NCBI GenBank assembly: GCA_900752275.1
Contig: CAADUS010000163.1
Coordinates: 1 to 9,961 of the forward strand
Source of the DNA: an uncultured Collinsella sp.
Lineage (GTDB): Bacteria; Actinomycetota; Coriobacteriia; Coriobacteriales; Coriobacteriaceae
DNA: 9,961 nucleotides
Reading direction: 5' to 3'
Part shown: piece after piece, positions 1-5,856 of the stretch
How the letters are laid out: each line of letters opens with the position of its first letter
How positions within the stretch are numbered: the stretch's first letter is position 1
Position numbers and translations under genes: made by a program
Notes under the pieces: model-generated
The model's input: only the letters and a program-made list of their open reading frames with translations
The model's database searches: none
What the model was told of the DNA's origin: nothing

Positions 1-1
1 C

Positions 2-709
2 GCTACGCTACTCAAGCTGCAACAGATCGATTTGGAGCTCGCCCGCAACAAGAGCGAACTTGCCAATATGCCGGAGCTCAAGGAGCTCGCTTCCAAGCGT
101 AAGACCTACGTTAAGCTCAAGGCCGAGATGACCAAGCTCTACGCCCAGCGCAAAGACCTGGATATTGAGCTCGACGACCTCAACACCACCGAGATCCAGA
201 CCAACAACGCTATCGAGGCTGCCAAAAAGCGTCACGTCGATGGTTCTGATTACCGCGAGGTGCAGGACCTGGAGAATGAGCTTGCCACCCTGGCAAAGCG
301 TCTGGACAAGATCGAGCACACCCGCAAGGATGTTCTTGTCGCCCATAAGGAGGCGCTCGACCGCGAGGCCCGCGCGCAGGCAATCATCGCCAAGTTCGAG
401 GAGGGTGTGAAGGCCGACACCAAGGCCGCCCGCGCCAAGGCCGCCGACCTCCAGGCACAGATTGACGCCGCCACTAAGGAGCGCACCGCGCTTGCCGCCA
501 CGCTGCCGACCGACGTGCTCACCGACTACGAGCGCCTGCTCAAGCAGTTCCGCGGCCTGGCTGTCGAGACCATCAAGGGCAACATTCCCACCATCTGCCA
601 CACCGCGCTCCAGGCATCGTCCATGAGCGACCTCAACCACGACGGTAGCGAGATCGCGCACTGCCCGTATTGCCACCGTCTGCTGGTGCTTCCCAGCAAG
701 GAAGCTTAA
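2..709 (+). CDS. Coiled-coil zinc-ribbon protein (zf-RING_7 / CT398-like), 5'-partial
   Basis: The frame is open to the first base of the window, so the true start lies upstream; a TTG at 32 is only an internal codon. The visible 235 residues form a long charged coiled coil (about residues 10-180, rich in Glu, Lys, Ala and Leu), then a short C-terminal zinc-ribbon-like segment. This is the architecture of the zf-RING_7 (CT398-like) family, whose molecular role is poorly defined; nucleic-acid or protein binding is usually assumed. The ribbon is odd. The second Cys pair is intact (CPYC, residues 221 and 224 counted from the window edge), but the first CxxC reads P-T-I-C, leaving one Cys at 199 with His 200 beside it. 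Metal binding may therefore be altered. The gene ends in TAA directly before the coaBC start, suggesting one transcript. Family call fairly sure, function unknown. Confidence 0.8.
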   Translation, partial: ATLLKLQQIDLELARNKSELANMPELKELASKRKTYVKLKAEMTKLYAQRKDLDIELDDLNTTEIQTNNAIEAAKKRHVDGSDYREVQDLENELATLAKRLDKIEHTRKDVLVAHKEALDREARAQAIIAKFEEGVKADTKAARAKAADLQAQIDAATKERTALAATLPTDVLTDYERLLKQFRGLAVETIKGNIPTICHTALQASSMSDLNHDGSEIAHCPYCHRLLVLPSKEA

Positions 710-1927
710 ATGATGACGGCGGCATCCAACAATTCAATGCAACTTGAGGGAAAAACGATCCTGCTGGGCATTACCGGCGGGATCGCCGCCTATAAGTCGT
801 GCAATATCGTGCGCCTGCTGCAAAAGCACGGCGCGCGCGTCAAGGTCGTTATGAGCGAGCATGCCACCGAGTTTGTGGGGCCGCTCACCTTCCGCGCGCT
901 CACCAACGAACCGGTCGCGGTGGGCCTTTTCGACGACCCCTCCGACCCCATCCACCACATTTCGCTGGCACAGGAGCCCGATCTGGTGGTCGTGGCGCCC
1001 GCGACGGCCAATATCATCGCCAAGATGGCAAACGGCATCGCCGATGACCTCATCTCCACCACGCTGCTTGCCACGCCGCGACCCATCGTGATCGCCCCTG
1101 CCATGAACAACGGCATGTGGAAGGCGCCGGCGACGCAGGCCAATATGGCCGCGCTGCGCGAACGTGGTGTCCATGTGGTGGGACCCGGCAGCGGCTACCT
1201 TGCCTGCGGCGACGTGGACACGGGACGCATGAGCGAGCCCGAGGACATCGTCGAGGCCGTCTGCGAGGTGCTGAACCCCGTCCCGCAAGACCTGGCAGGC
1301 AAGCGCATTATGATAACCGCCGGCCCCACGCACGAGCCGATCGACCCCGTGCGCTTTATCGGCAACAGATCGTCGGGCAAGATGGGCATCGCCCTGGCGG
1401 GAGAGGCCGCTCGCCGCGGTGCTGCGGTTACGCTTGTGCTGGGGCCGACATCGCTCGATGTTCCCCGCGGCGTGGAGTTCGTGCGCGTGCAGACCGCCGC
1501 AGAGATGCTGCAGGCGGCGCTGGGCGCCTTCCAGACGGCCGATGCGGCCATTTGCGCGGCCGCTGTCGCCGACTACACCCCCGCAGCCCCTGCCGACCAT
1601 AAGCTCAAAAAGGCCAACGAACGATTGGATCACATTGAACTGGTCGAGACAGTCGATATCTTGGCCGAGCTTTCGCGCCAAAAGGGGGAGCGGTGCGTGA
1701 TCGGCTTTGCGGCTGAGACCGATAACGTCGTGGAGTACGCTCGGCGAAAGCTCGCCCGCAAGGGTTGCGACGCCATTATCGCCAACGATGTCTCGCGCGC
1801 CGATTCGGGCTTTGGAACCGATACCAACAAGGCCTGGATCGTGAGCACAGCGGGTACGCAAGAACTTCCCGTTCTAACAAAACCCCAGCTCGCGGATACA
1901 ATTTTGGACTTGCTTCAAAATTTGTAA
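710..1927 (+). CDS. coaBC: Bifunctional phosphopantothenoylcysteine decarboxylase / phosphopantothenate-cysteine ligase
   Basis: Cytoplasmic enzyme for two consecutive steps of coenzyme A synthesis: ligation of cysteine to 4'-phosphopantothenate (CoaB), then FMN-dependent decarboxylation to 4'-phosphopantetheine (CoaC). The length, 405 residues, is normal. The CoaC half (about 14-190) shows the flavin-binding start GITGGIAAYKS (20-30), the active-site His in HHISLA (82-83), PATANIIAKMANG (97-109), PAMNNGMW (130-137) and the ACGDVDTGRM loop with the catalytic-type Cys 166. The CoaB half (about 198-405) shows ITAGPTHEPID (202-212), FIGNRSSGKMG (216-226, Asn 219), AAVADYTP (284-291) and the Lys cluster KLKK (298-301). 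The ATG follows the upstream TAA with no gap; AAGGAAG in the end of the upstream gene serves as ribosome binding site. A second ATG directly follows and could equally be used. The two genes are probably cotranscribed. All key motifs are present. Confidence 0.97.
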   Translation: MMTAASNNSMQLEGKTILLGITGGIAAYKSCNIVRLLQKHGARVKVVMSEHATEFVGPLTFRALTNEPVAVGLFDDPSDPIHHISLAQEPDLVVVAPATANIIAKMANGIADDLISTTLLATPRPIVIAPAMNNGMWKAPATQANMAALRERGVHVVGPGSGYLACGDVDTGRMSEPEDIVEAVCEVLNPVPQDLAGKRIMITAGPTHEPIDPVRFIGNRSSGKMGIALAGEAARRGAAVTLVLGPTSLDVPRGVEFVRVQTAAEMLQAALGAFQTADAAICAAAVADYTPAAPADHKLKKANERLDHIELVETVDILAELSRQKGERCVIGFAAETDNVVEYARRKLARKGCDAIIANDVSRADSGFGTDTNKAWIVSTAGTQELPVLTKPQLADTILDLLQNL

Positions 1928-1935
1928 AAAAGTTC

Positions 1936-1965
1936 TTGCACAAGGGCAAAGTTTCGGGGTAATAT
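1936..1965 (+). promoter_or_regulatory. Promoter of the tRNA-Pro gene
   Basis: TTGCAC (1936-1941) and TAATAT (1960-1965) are separated by 18 bases, a good match to a housekeeping sigma promoter. The -10 box lies about 43 bases before the mature tRNA 5' end, leaving room for a short leader. It sits just after the coaBC stop, so the tRNA appears to be transcribed independently of coaBC. Confidence 0.6.
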
Positions 1966-2007
1966 ACTCCCTGTTGCGAGCGAGAGCAGCGCAACAAACA
2001 AAAGCTT

Positions 2008-2084
<77 letters not shown>

Positions 2085-2093
2085 GAAGTTTGC

Positions 2094-2123
2094 AGGTCAG
2101 GCACCTAGTGCCTGACCTTTTTT
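2094..2123 (+). terminator. Rho-independent terminator after tRNA-Pro
   Basis: A perfect 11-bp stem, AGGTCAGGCAC (2094-2104) with GTGCCTGACCT (2108-2118), has a 3-base loop and is followed by a run of T to 2123. It ends the tRNA transcript 10 bases after the CCA. Confidence 0.9.
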
Positions 2124-2161
2124 GTTTTAAGCAATTGTTTAATTTTCAGTAAGCAATAGGG

Positions 2162-2322
2162 TGCCAAAAATCTACCTACGCGATAATCGCCTTTTGCGGC
2201 TACTTGCGCGTTTTGCACGCGCTTGAGCCGATTTATTAACGCGATATGAATCTACATACGCGTAGCTGGTATACAGCCGAATACAGGCTGTATTTATCGC
2301 GGCGATTTACGTAGATATAGCG
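2162..2322. repeat. Imperfect inverted-repeat element in gene-free DNA
   Basis: The stretch 2124-2546 holds no convincing gene. Within it the motif ATCTACNTACGCG occurs at 2170-2182 and 2250-2262, and an inverted relative (core TAGAT/ATCTA) lies at 2305-2316. Between the last two sits a perfect 8-bp hairpin, ATACAGCC (2271-2278) with GGCTGTAT (2286-2293). The flanks can be extended into arms of about 40 bases with interruptions, centred near 2282. It looks like a small dispersed or MITE-like element. An 88-codon minus-strand frame (2236-2502) crosses it but lacks a ribosome binding site and any recognisable motif. Downstream (2323-2546) only a weak CACTTG/CAAGTG hairpin was noticed. Confidence 0.45.
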
Positions 2323-2546
2323 ACTGTAACGAACAAGCGTGTCGCTGTATTTATTCCAGTAGTTCACTTGATCGGTGGACAAGTGGGCTGTTGCAACGAA
2401 ACGCCAAGCGGGATGGGCTCTATACGAGGATGCCGCAGGAGTAATGGCGGGGGAGTGCGGCAGGCGCTCTGAGAGCCGCTGTGTGACCCCATTTCTCATC
2501 AAACCGATAACCTATGCCACAAACATCAAACCGTTCGAGTAACCGC

Positions 2547-2579
2547 CAAAAGAAAAGCCCGCACAGGCCGTGCGGGCTT
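2547..2579 (-). terminator. Terminator of the pilin-like gene
   Basis: A perfect 10-bp GC-rich stem, AAGCCCGCAC (2555-2564) with GTGCGGGCTT (2570-2579), has a 5-base loop. Read on the minus strand it is followed by TTTTCTTTT. It lies 11 bases beyond the pilin stop codon. Confidence 0.88.
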
Positions 2580-2590
2580 AACAGATGAAT

Positions 2591-3577
2591 CTAGAAGCAC
2601 CAAGCTGGGCAGACGCGATTCGAGTTCGTCGCGACGTAGTTGTACGACGGATCGCCGTTGCTGTTGACATAGAGGAAGAGCGCAGAGGCGCTCGGATTCA
2701 AGGAACACTCCCACCAAGCGACGCCAACACTCAGGCAATCGTTACCCGAATAATTGTTCGTCACCTTACCCTTGAAGGCCTCGTACTGGGTTCCTTCGTT
2801 TCCGATCCAAGAATAACCAGACCAGCCGCTATAAGGGGTCTCGACGATTTCGGAATAACTGAGCATGAACAGCTTGTCCGAGGTCGCCGTCACGGCGGCA
2901 TTCTTGTCGGTTCCATCAACGTTGTTCGTCAGCTTCCTGACCGGCTTCACCTTGGATTGGAAATCGGAGGGCATCAGGTTCCAGATCTCGCCGGAGTTCA
3001 TCTTCGCGCGGAGTTCCGACTTCTCCCAGCCACCGGCATTGGTGTTGGTGGCGTTCACGCGAGATTTGATACCCGTCGAGGCGGCGAGGAACGTCAGGCC
3101 CGTCTTGCCGCTACCATCGGCCAAGTCATCGTGGTTGATGCCGATAATCTTGTACTCGAGCGTCTGACCATCGGTGAGCTTCATCGAGAACTTCGTCCCT
3201 GCATTCATCGCGGCCTCCGCCTTGGCGAAGGCGGACGATGCCTCGCCCTTCGCGGCGATGTCCTCGGCCACGGCCTTCTGCTCTTCGAGGGTCCAGTCCT
3301 TCGCGTCCTTGGCGATAGCCGCCTGGACGGTCGCGGAATCGGTACCTGCAGACCCTCCGCCGGATGCGCCTCCCTCGACGCCGCCAACCGTCCCATTGTT
3401 CACCGTGTTGCCGACCAGGTTGAACTGGTTGCGGATGGCTCCGGCCACGCCGGGTCCCGCGAACACGATCACCAGGCCGATGACCGCGATGATCAGGACG
3501 TACTCGATGATTCCTTGGCCTCCGGAGGCGGATACCTCTAGGAGATACCCCCCCCCGGAGGTTCTGCGCCGCTGCAT
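2591..3577 (-). CDS. Flp/Tad-type pilin fused to a DUF6273-like domain
   Basis: A 328-residue surface protein by inference. After a short leader the sequence GG|QGIIEY (residues 19-26) fits the type IVb/Flp prepilin rule, cleavage after Gly with Glu-Tyr at +5/+6, and a hydrophobic helix follows (27-49). A Gly-rich linker (62-79) and a charged helix (about 85-127) lead to a large C-terminal domain (about 138-328) that resembles DUF6273 from memory: YKIIGINHDDLADGSGK, TNTNAGGWEKSELRAKMNS, a Pro/Lys/Leu segment, and a late WWECS...VNSNG...RVCPAWCF tail. Cys 281, 291, 323 and 327 could form two disulfides. Typical Flp pilins are only 50-80 residues, so this is a pilin-anchored large head, perhaps a pilus-borne adhesin. 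The start is uncertain: ATG 3577 lies 12 bases from GGGAG and is in frame, while ATG 3581 is better placed (8 bases) but out of frame because of the G tract at 3548-3556. A 7-bp inverted repeat (3597-3603/3620-3626) lies just upstream of the ribosome binding site. No Tad secretion genes are nearby. Confidence 0.8.
   Translation of the reverse strand: MQRRRTSGGGYLLEVSASGGQGIIEYVLIIAVIGLVIVFAGPGVAGAIRNQFNLVGNTVNNGTVGGVEGGASGGGSAGTDSATVQAAIAKDAKDWTLEEQKAVAEDIAAKGEASSAFAKAEAAMNAGTKFSMKLTDGQTLEYKIIGINHDDLADGSGKTGLTFLAASTGIKSRVNATNTNAGGWEKSELRAKMNSGEIWNLMPSDFQSKVKPVRKLTNNVDGTDKNAAVTATSDKLFMLSYSEIVETPYSGWSGYSWIGNEGTQYEAFKGKVTNNYSGNDCLSVGVAWWECSLNPSASALFLYVNSNGDPSYNYVATNSNRVCPAWCF
3548..3556 (-). repeat. 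Nine-base homopolymeric G tract in the pilin leader
   Basis: Nine consecutive C on the plus strand read as GGG GGG GGG (Gly 8-10) of the pilin leader, 21 bases into the coding region and before the prepilin cleavage site. Tracts of this length at the start of surface genes are a known substrate for slipped-strand phase variation. Loss of one G or gain of two would place the better-spaced ATG at 3581 in frame with the pilin, with no intervening stop. A sequencing or assembly error in the tract is an alternative. Confidence 0.6.
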
Positions 3578-3675
3578 GCATATGCGACACTCCCTTCGCT
3601 CAGGGTGAATAGAAACGAGCTGAGCGTAGGGTTATCGCGGGAATCTGTCTTTGTCTTGCCGCTGCGGCATCTTGA

Positions 3676-3888
3676 CTATTGCCATGCCTTGGGAAGGATT
3701 ACGCCGGGTACGTTCTTGTTGGAGTCGCTATGCAGTGTATTCGGGCTGATGTTCCAGTCGGAACAATCCAGATGGAAACTCCGGCACTGCTCGGACATTC
3801 CCGTTAAGTCATATACAGCACTGAAATCGCACTTGGCACCGAGACCAGTTACGTCCACATCCGCGTCCGGAACGAATCGAAGCGGCAT
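3676..3888 (-). pseudogene. C-terminal remnant of a BspA-like (DUF285) surface protein
   Basis: A 70-residue frame directly upstream of, and in the same direction as, the pilin. The text ...VYDLTGMSEQCRSFHLDCSDW... and the ending PGVILPKAWQ resemble the Leu/Asp/Trp-rich DUF285 repeats of BspA-like cell-surface proteins (pattern D-T-M..C.SF..D.S.W). In-frame TGA precedes the first ATG by two codons, no good ribosome binding site is visible, and there is no signal peptide, so this is probably a leftover 3' end rather than a working gene. Family assignment rests on memory of the repeat pattern and is moderate. Confidence 0.4.
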
Positions 3889-3933
3889 CCCGTTTCAAAA
3901 CGTATGCGTTTCACCATGAGAGAGGGATCTGTC

Positions 3934-4291
3934 ATGAGCTGGAAACCGAGAAAATGCATTATCGCCTTACTGACTTTGGCGACTCTGACGTGTTTCGCCG
4001 CCTTAATCGTCGTCAATATCAAACCGCAACACAATGCTTATCCCTCATCTTTGTCCATTAAAATGGGACAGGATTTCAGCCTCGGTCCATGAAGGAGACT
4101 TTCCCATATACATAGATTAAGATAATACCGTGTATGACGAATATGAACTTGAGCATATTCCGTCCGTATTCATACTGGATGATCAAGGAAACATCATCGG
4201 CTTATCCGAAGGAGAGGAAGAACCTCTTGCCTTATTAAAGAAATACGCCGAATGCAACGGATATAAAGCGGAAGGAGGCGACATCGAGTAA
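3934..4291 (+). pseudogene. Thioredoxin-like membrane-anchored protein, broken
   Basis: Two pieces of one gene appear to survive. Piece 1 (3934-4092, 52 residues) starts at an ATG with GAGAGGG 7 bases upstream and has a basic start and a membrane anchor (about residues 8-29), then stops at TGA. Piece 2, in another frame (readable from 4121, GTG at 4130, TAA at 4289-4291), encodes VYDEYELEHIPSVFILDDQG and NIIGLSEGEEEPLALLKKY. This resembles the C-terminal half of thioredoxin-fold proteins, with the cis-Pro in HIPSVFILDDQGN. In the frame of piece 2, upstream text (GDFPIYID) is followed by an in-frame TAA at 4118. The central part with the CxxC active site is absent. A deletion plus a nonsense change best explains this. 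A separate small secreted gene in piece 1 cannot be excluded. Confidence 0.5.
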
Positions 4292-4320
4292 CTATCAAAG
4301 GCCAGATTAAGGAGCCAGAC

Positions 4321-4580
4321 ATGAAGAAATGCCTGCCCCCATCGTCTCAGCAGCTCTTTGCCTCTCCCTTGTCATGACACCATTTGTGCCCGTTGCGGCA
4401 GCCTATGCCGACGAGGGATCTCCCGCCGAGAGCAGCGAGATCTACGTCGGAGACAACTACGACGAAAATTACGATATATCCCTTTTGAGCGCGGACGCTG
4501 CACGGATTCATATTCCAAGGCGTGGTGCGATTCTCACGGATCTGCAAATAACCGCCCCGTCCCTCACAAGGTCAAGCTGA
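4321..4580 (+). pseudogene. Secreted protein gene with a frameshift in its signal peptide
   Basis: AAGGAG lies 6 bases before ATG 4321, which reads MKKCLPP and then stops after 18 codons. One base out of frame, the sequence from 4329 reads a convincing signal-peptide core (SAALCLSLVMTPFVPVAAA) with an AYA-DEG cleavage site, followed by an acidic stretch (SSEIYVGDNYDENYD) and a short tail ending at 4580. One extra C in the run at 4336-4340 (or two fewer) would join MKKCLPP to this core. The product is not recognised. Another frame, open to 4615, overlaps the tail and could be the original C terminus if a second shift occurred. Initiation at ATG 4329, 14 bases from AAGGAG, is the alternative in which the gene is intact. 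Confidence 0.45.
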
Positions 4581-4625
4581 ACGCGAAGGAGGAGGCTTGC
4601 CTGCGCGATCTCTAGCTTGCTGGCA

Positions 4626-4679
4626 CCGCTGAAGTTATCGCCGGTCTCGTGACAACCGGTCCTAGCGGCGGCTTTTTTT
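4626..4679 (+). terminator. Terminator-like nested hairpin with T tract
   Basis: An outer stem CCGCT (4626-4630)/AGCGG (4664-4668) encloses an inner stem CCGGT (4641-4645)/ACCGG (4655-4659). GCGGC and seven T (4673-4679) follow. It would end the transcript of the preceding secreted-protein remnant. The stems are short, but the T run is good. Confidence 0.5.
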
Positions 4680-4736
4680 GCAACCGCAATGACATCGTAC
4701 CGACTTTTCACTTGCATGTTCTGAAAGGAAGTTGCC

Positions 4737-4976
4737 ATGTTGTCGCAAAATCAATCGAGATACTTGACCACAATCGGCTTTGCCCTGCTTGCATTACTCT
4801 TTGCTAGCGACCTTTTGCTGAAACCGCCCAAGGAACTCGTTTCGCTTGCCATAGCCTGCATTTCCGCCCTTTACTTTACGGCAACCCTATTCGTCGGACT
4901 AAAGGAGAGGAAAAAAGGCGCAGTCGCCGCATCCGCCGTATGCTTGATCATAACCATTGCCTCATTCTTTATCTGA
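4737..4976 (+). CDS. Small three-helix membrane protein, unknown function
   Basis: 79 residues. The ATG has AAGGAAG about 5 bases upstream. Hydrophobic segments lie at about 11-28, 33-54 and 61-79, with a basic loop (KERKK, 56-60) between helices 2 and 3; the protein ends in the membrane (ASFFI). No family was recognised. It follows a terminator-like hairpin and converges with the exonuclease remnant, whose stop lies 13 bases away on the other strand, so it is probably monocistronic. Small hydrophobic proteins in such regions are sometimes immunity proteins or transporter helpers, but nothing in the sequence shows this. Confidence 0.65.
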   Translation: MLSQNQSRYLTTIGFALLALLFASDLLLKPPKELVSLAIACISALYFTATLFVGLKERKKGAVAASAVCLIITIASFFI

Positions 4977-4988
4977 CACATTGGTGAT

Positions 4989-5324
4989 CTAGGGGCGATA
5001 TCGTAGGAATACGACCGGGAGAGCCGGGACCAGATTGCCCGGGTTGCCCAGTCGGCTCGCGCGACGGCGCGGCGGTTCCACAGAAAGCTCTCCGGACTTC
5101 ACACTGTTTCTGATCGCATTGTAGACAGCCATCTCGTCTTCGCTGTCGGCGAGCACGCGGTGTGCGTCGTCGTTTTGGATGTCCAGTAAATCTCGAAGGT
5201 CCTCCATGCACCAGCGTCCGAGATTTGGCCATGCGCGTTGCGCGAGCTGATAAGTGTCGATTGCGATGTTGTAGTTAAAGTCCAGGCCAAAGCCGTCCCA
5301 GGCAGAACGGCTTTGTTTCCTTGA
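4989..5324 (-). pseudogene. 5'-truncated DnaQ-like (DEDDh) 3'-5' exonuclease
   Basis: The frame is closed by TAA at 5325-5327. From WDGFGLDFNYN (starting near 5300) onward it reads like the second half of a DEDDh exonuclease: AIDTYQLAQRAWPNL (the D-T..LAR..P pattern), MEDLRDLLDI, then DDAHRVLADSEDEMAVY, in which His and the following Asp match motif III (H-x4-D). The motif I part (DxE, start of the nuclease fold) is missing; upstream there are only hairpins. The C terminus is a 30-residue Arg/Pro-rich tail. An ATG at 5207 would give 72 residues without motif II, which cannot be an active nuclease. This is a remnant; the parent would trim DNA or RNA 3' ends. Confidence 0.7.
5288..5315. repeat. 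9-bp inverted repeat at the broken end of the exonuclease remnant
   Basis: CAAAGCCGT (5288-5296) is a perfect inverted copy of ACGGCTTTG (5307-5315), loop 10 bases. On the plus strand TTTGTTTCCTT follows, so it could act as a weak terminator in that direction. It sits at the point where the exonuclease homology begins. Confidence 0.45.
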
Positions 5325-5347
5325 TTATCAACTTCATCCGGACACTT

Positions 5348-5383
5348 CCCGCATTCATCCGTGTGTGTACGGATGAATGCGGG
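5348..5383. repeat. Perfect 15-bp inverted repeat
   Basis: CCCGCATTCATCCGT (5348-5362) pairs perfectly with ACGGATGAATGCGGG (5369-5383), loop GTGTGT. There is no T tract on either side, so classical termination is unclear. A transcript 3'-end stabiliser, attenuator or protein-binding site are all possible. It lies 44 bases beyond the stop of the gene ending at 5427. Confidence 0.6.
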
Positions 5384-5392
5384 GTTCAATAC

Positions 5393-5421
5393 CCCGGCGG
5401 CCTGATCGGCAGACCGCCGGG
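5393..5421 (-). terminator. Hairpin just after the 142-residue gene
   Basis: CCCGGCGG (5393-5400) and CCGCCGGG (5414-5421) form a perfect 8-bp stem with a 13-base loop, 5 bases past the stop codon at 5427. No U run follows on the minus strand. It may be the end of the ABC transcript together with the 15-bp hairpin beyond it. Confidence 0.35.
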
Positions 5422-5426
5422 AACTC

Positions 5427-5855
5427 TCACTCCTCGATAAAAGCCGGCACTCGGTTAGTCCTGCGCATCTTGAAATCGCCAGTCTCGTGGGAGACGTAGA
5501 GAATGCCGTCCATCCCATCTCGCGATGCATATGAAAGGTGAACAGAACCGCAATCCGCTCCATCATTGTCGAGAAGATCGAACGAATTCGGGTCGCTCGT
5601 TGCGGCCAAACGACCACTCAGACAAGAGCCATCGTCATTACAGATTTGCCATTCCATGTCTTCGCCTGCAAGAATCGCCATAGACGGCCTGGTCGCGCCA
5701 TCGTTGACATACATCCCGTCTATGCCAAACCCATTTTCAGCGCCATCGATGAACGACTGCTCGGACCTATACCTCGCAAATGATGCACATAGCACCATTG
5801 CAAGACAAAGTACAAAGCCAACAATCGCTATCTTTGCATAGCTCTTGCCTATCAT
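5427..5855 (-). CDS. Membrane-anchored protein coupled to the ABC exporter, unknown function
   Basis: 142 residues from ATG 5855. This start is preferred over GTG 5864 because GGAGG (5865-5869) lies 8 bases before the ATG, whereas the GTG overlaps it. The ABC gene stop (TGA 5857-5859) is one base before this ATG, so translation is probably coupled. A short basic N terminus precedes one hydrophobic helix (about 8-26). The rest is acidic, Asp/Gly/Ser-rich and probably outside the membrane, with Cys 72, 78 and 102. The helix contains Cys, but no convincing lipobox was seen. No family was recognised. From its coupling it may be an accessory or substrate-contact subunit of the exporter; that is inference. 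Confidence 0.75.
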   Translation of the reverse strand: MIGKSYAKIAIVGFVLCLAMVLCASFARYRSEQSFIDGAENGFGIDGMYVNDGATRPSMAILAGEDMEWQICNDDGSCLSGRLAATSDPNSFDLLDNDGADCGSVHLSYASRDGMDGILYVSHETGDFKMRRTNRVPAFIEE

Positions 5856-5856
5856 G

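Noticed and set aside
734..1861. 375-codon open frame antisense to coaBC
   Set aside because: It mirrors coaBC, is rich in Arg, His and Gly, lacks a ribosome binding site and has no motif; a typical shadow in GC-rich coding DNA.
2236..2502. 88-codon minus-strand frame in the gene-free region after the tRNA
   Set aside because: It runs through the inverted-repeat element, has no ribosome binding site and no recognisable motif.
2591..2750. Complete diversity-generating retroelement at the pilin 3' end
   Set aside because: No reverse transcriptase, accessory protein or template repeat is present in the window, and the last codons do not show a clear adenine-only substitution pattern by eye.
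2585..3541. 318-codon plus-strand frame over the pilin gene
   Set aside because: The minus strand has a prepilin motif, a domain, a ribosome binding site and a terminator; the plus frame has none.
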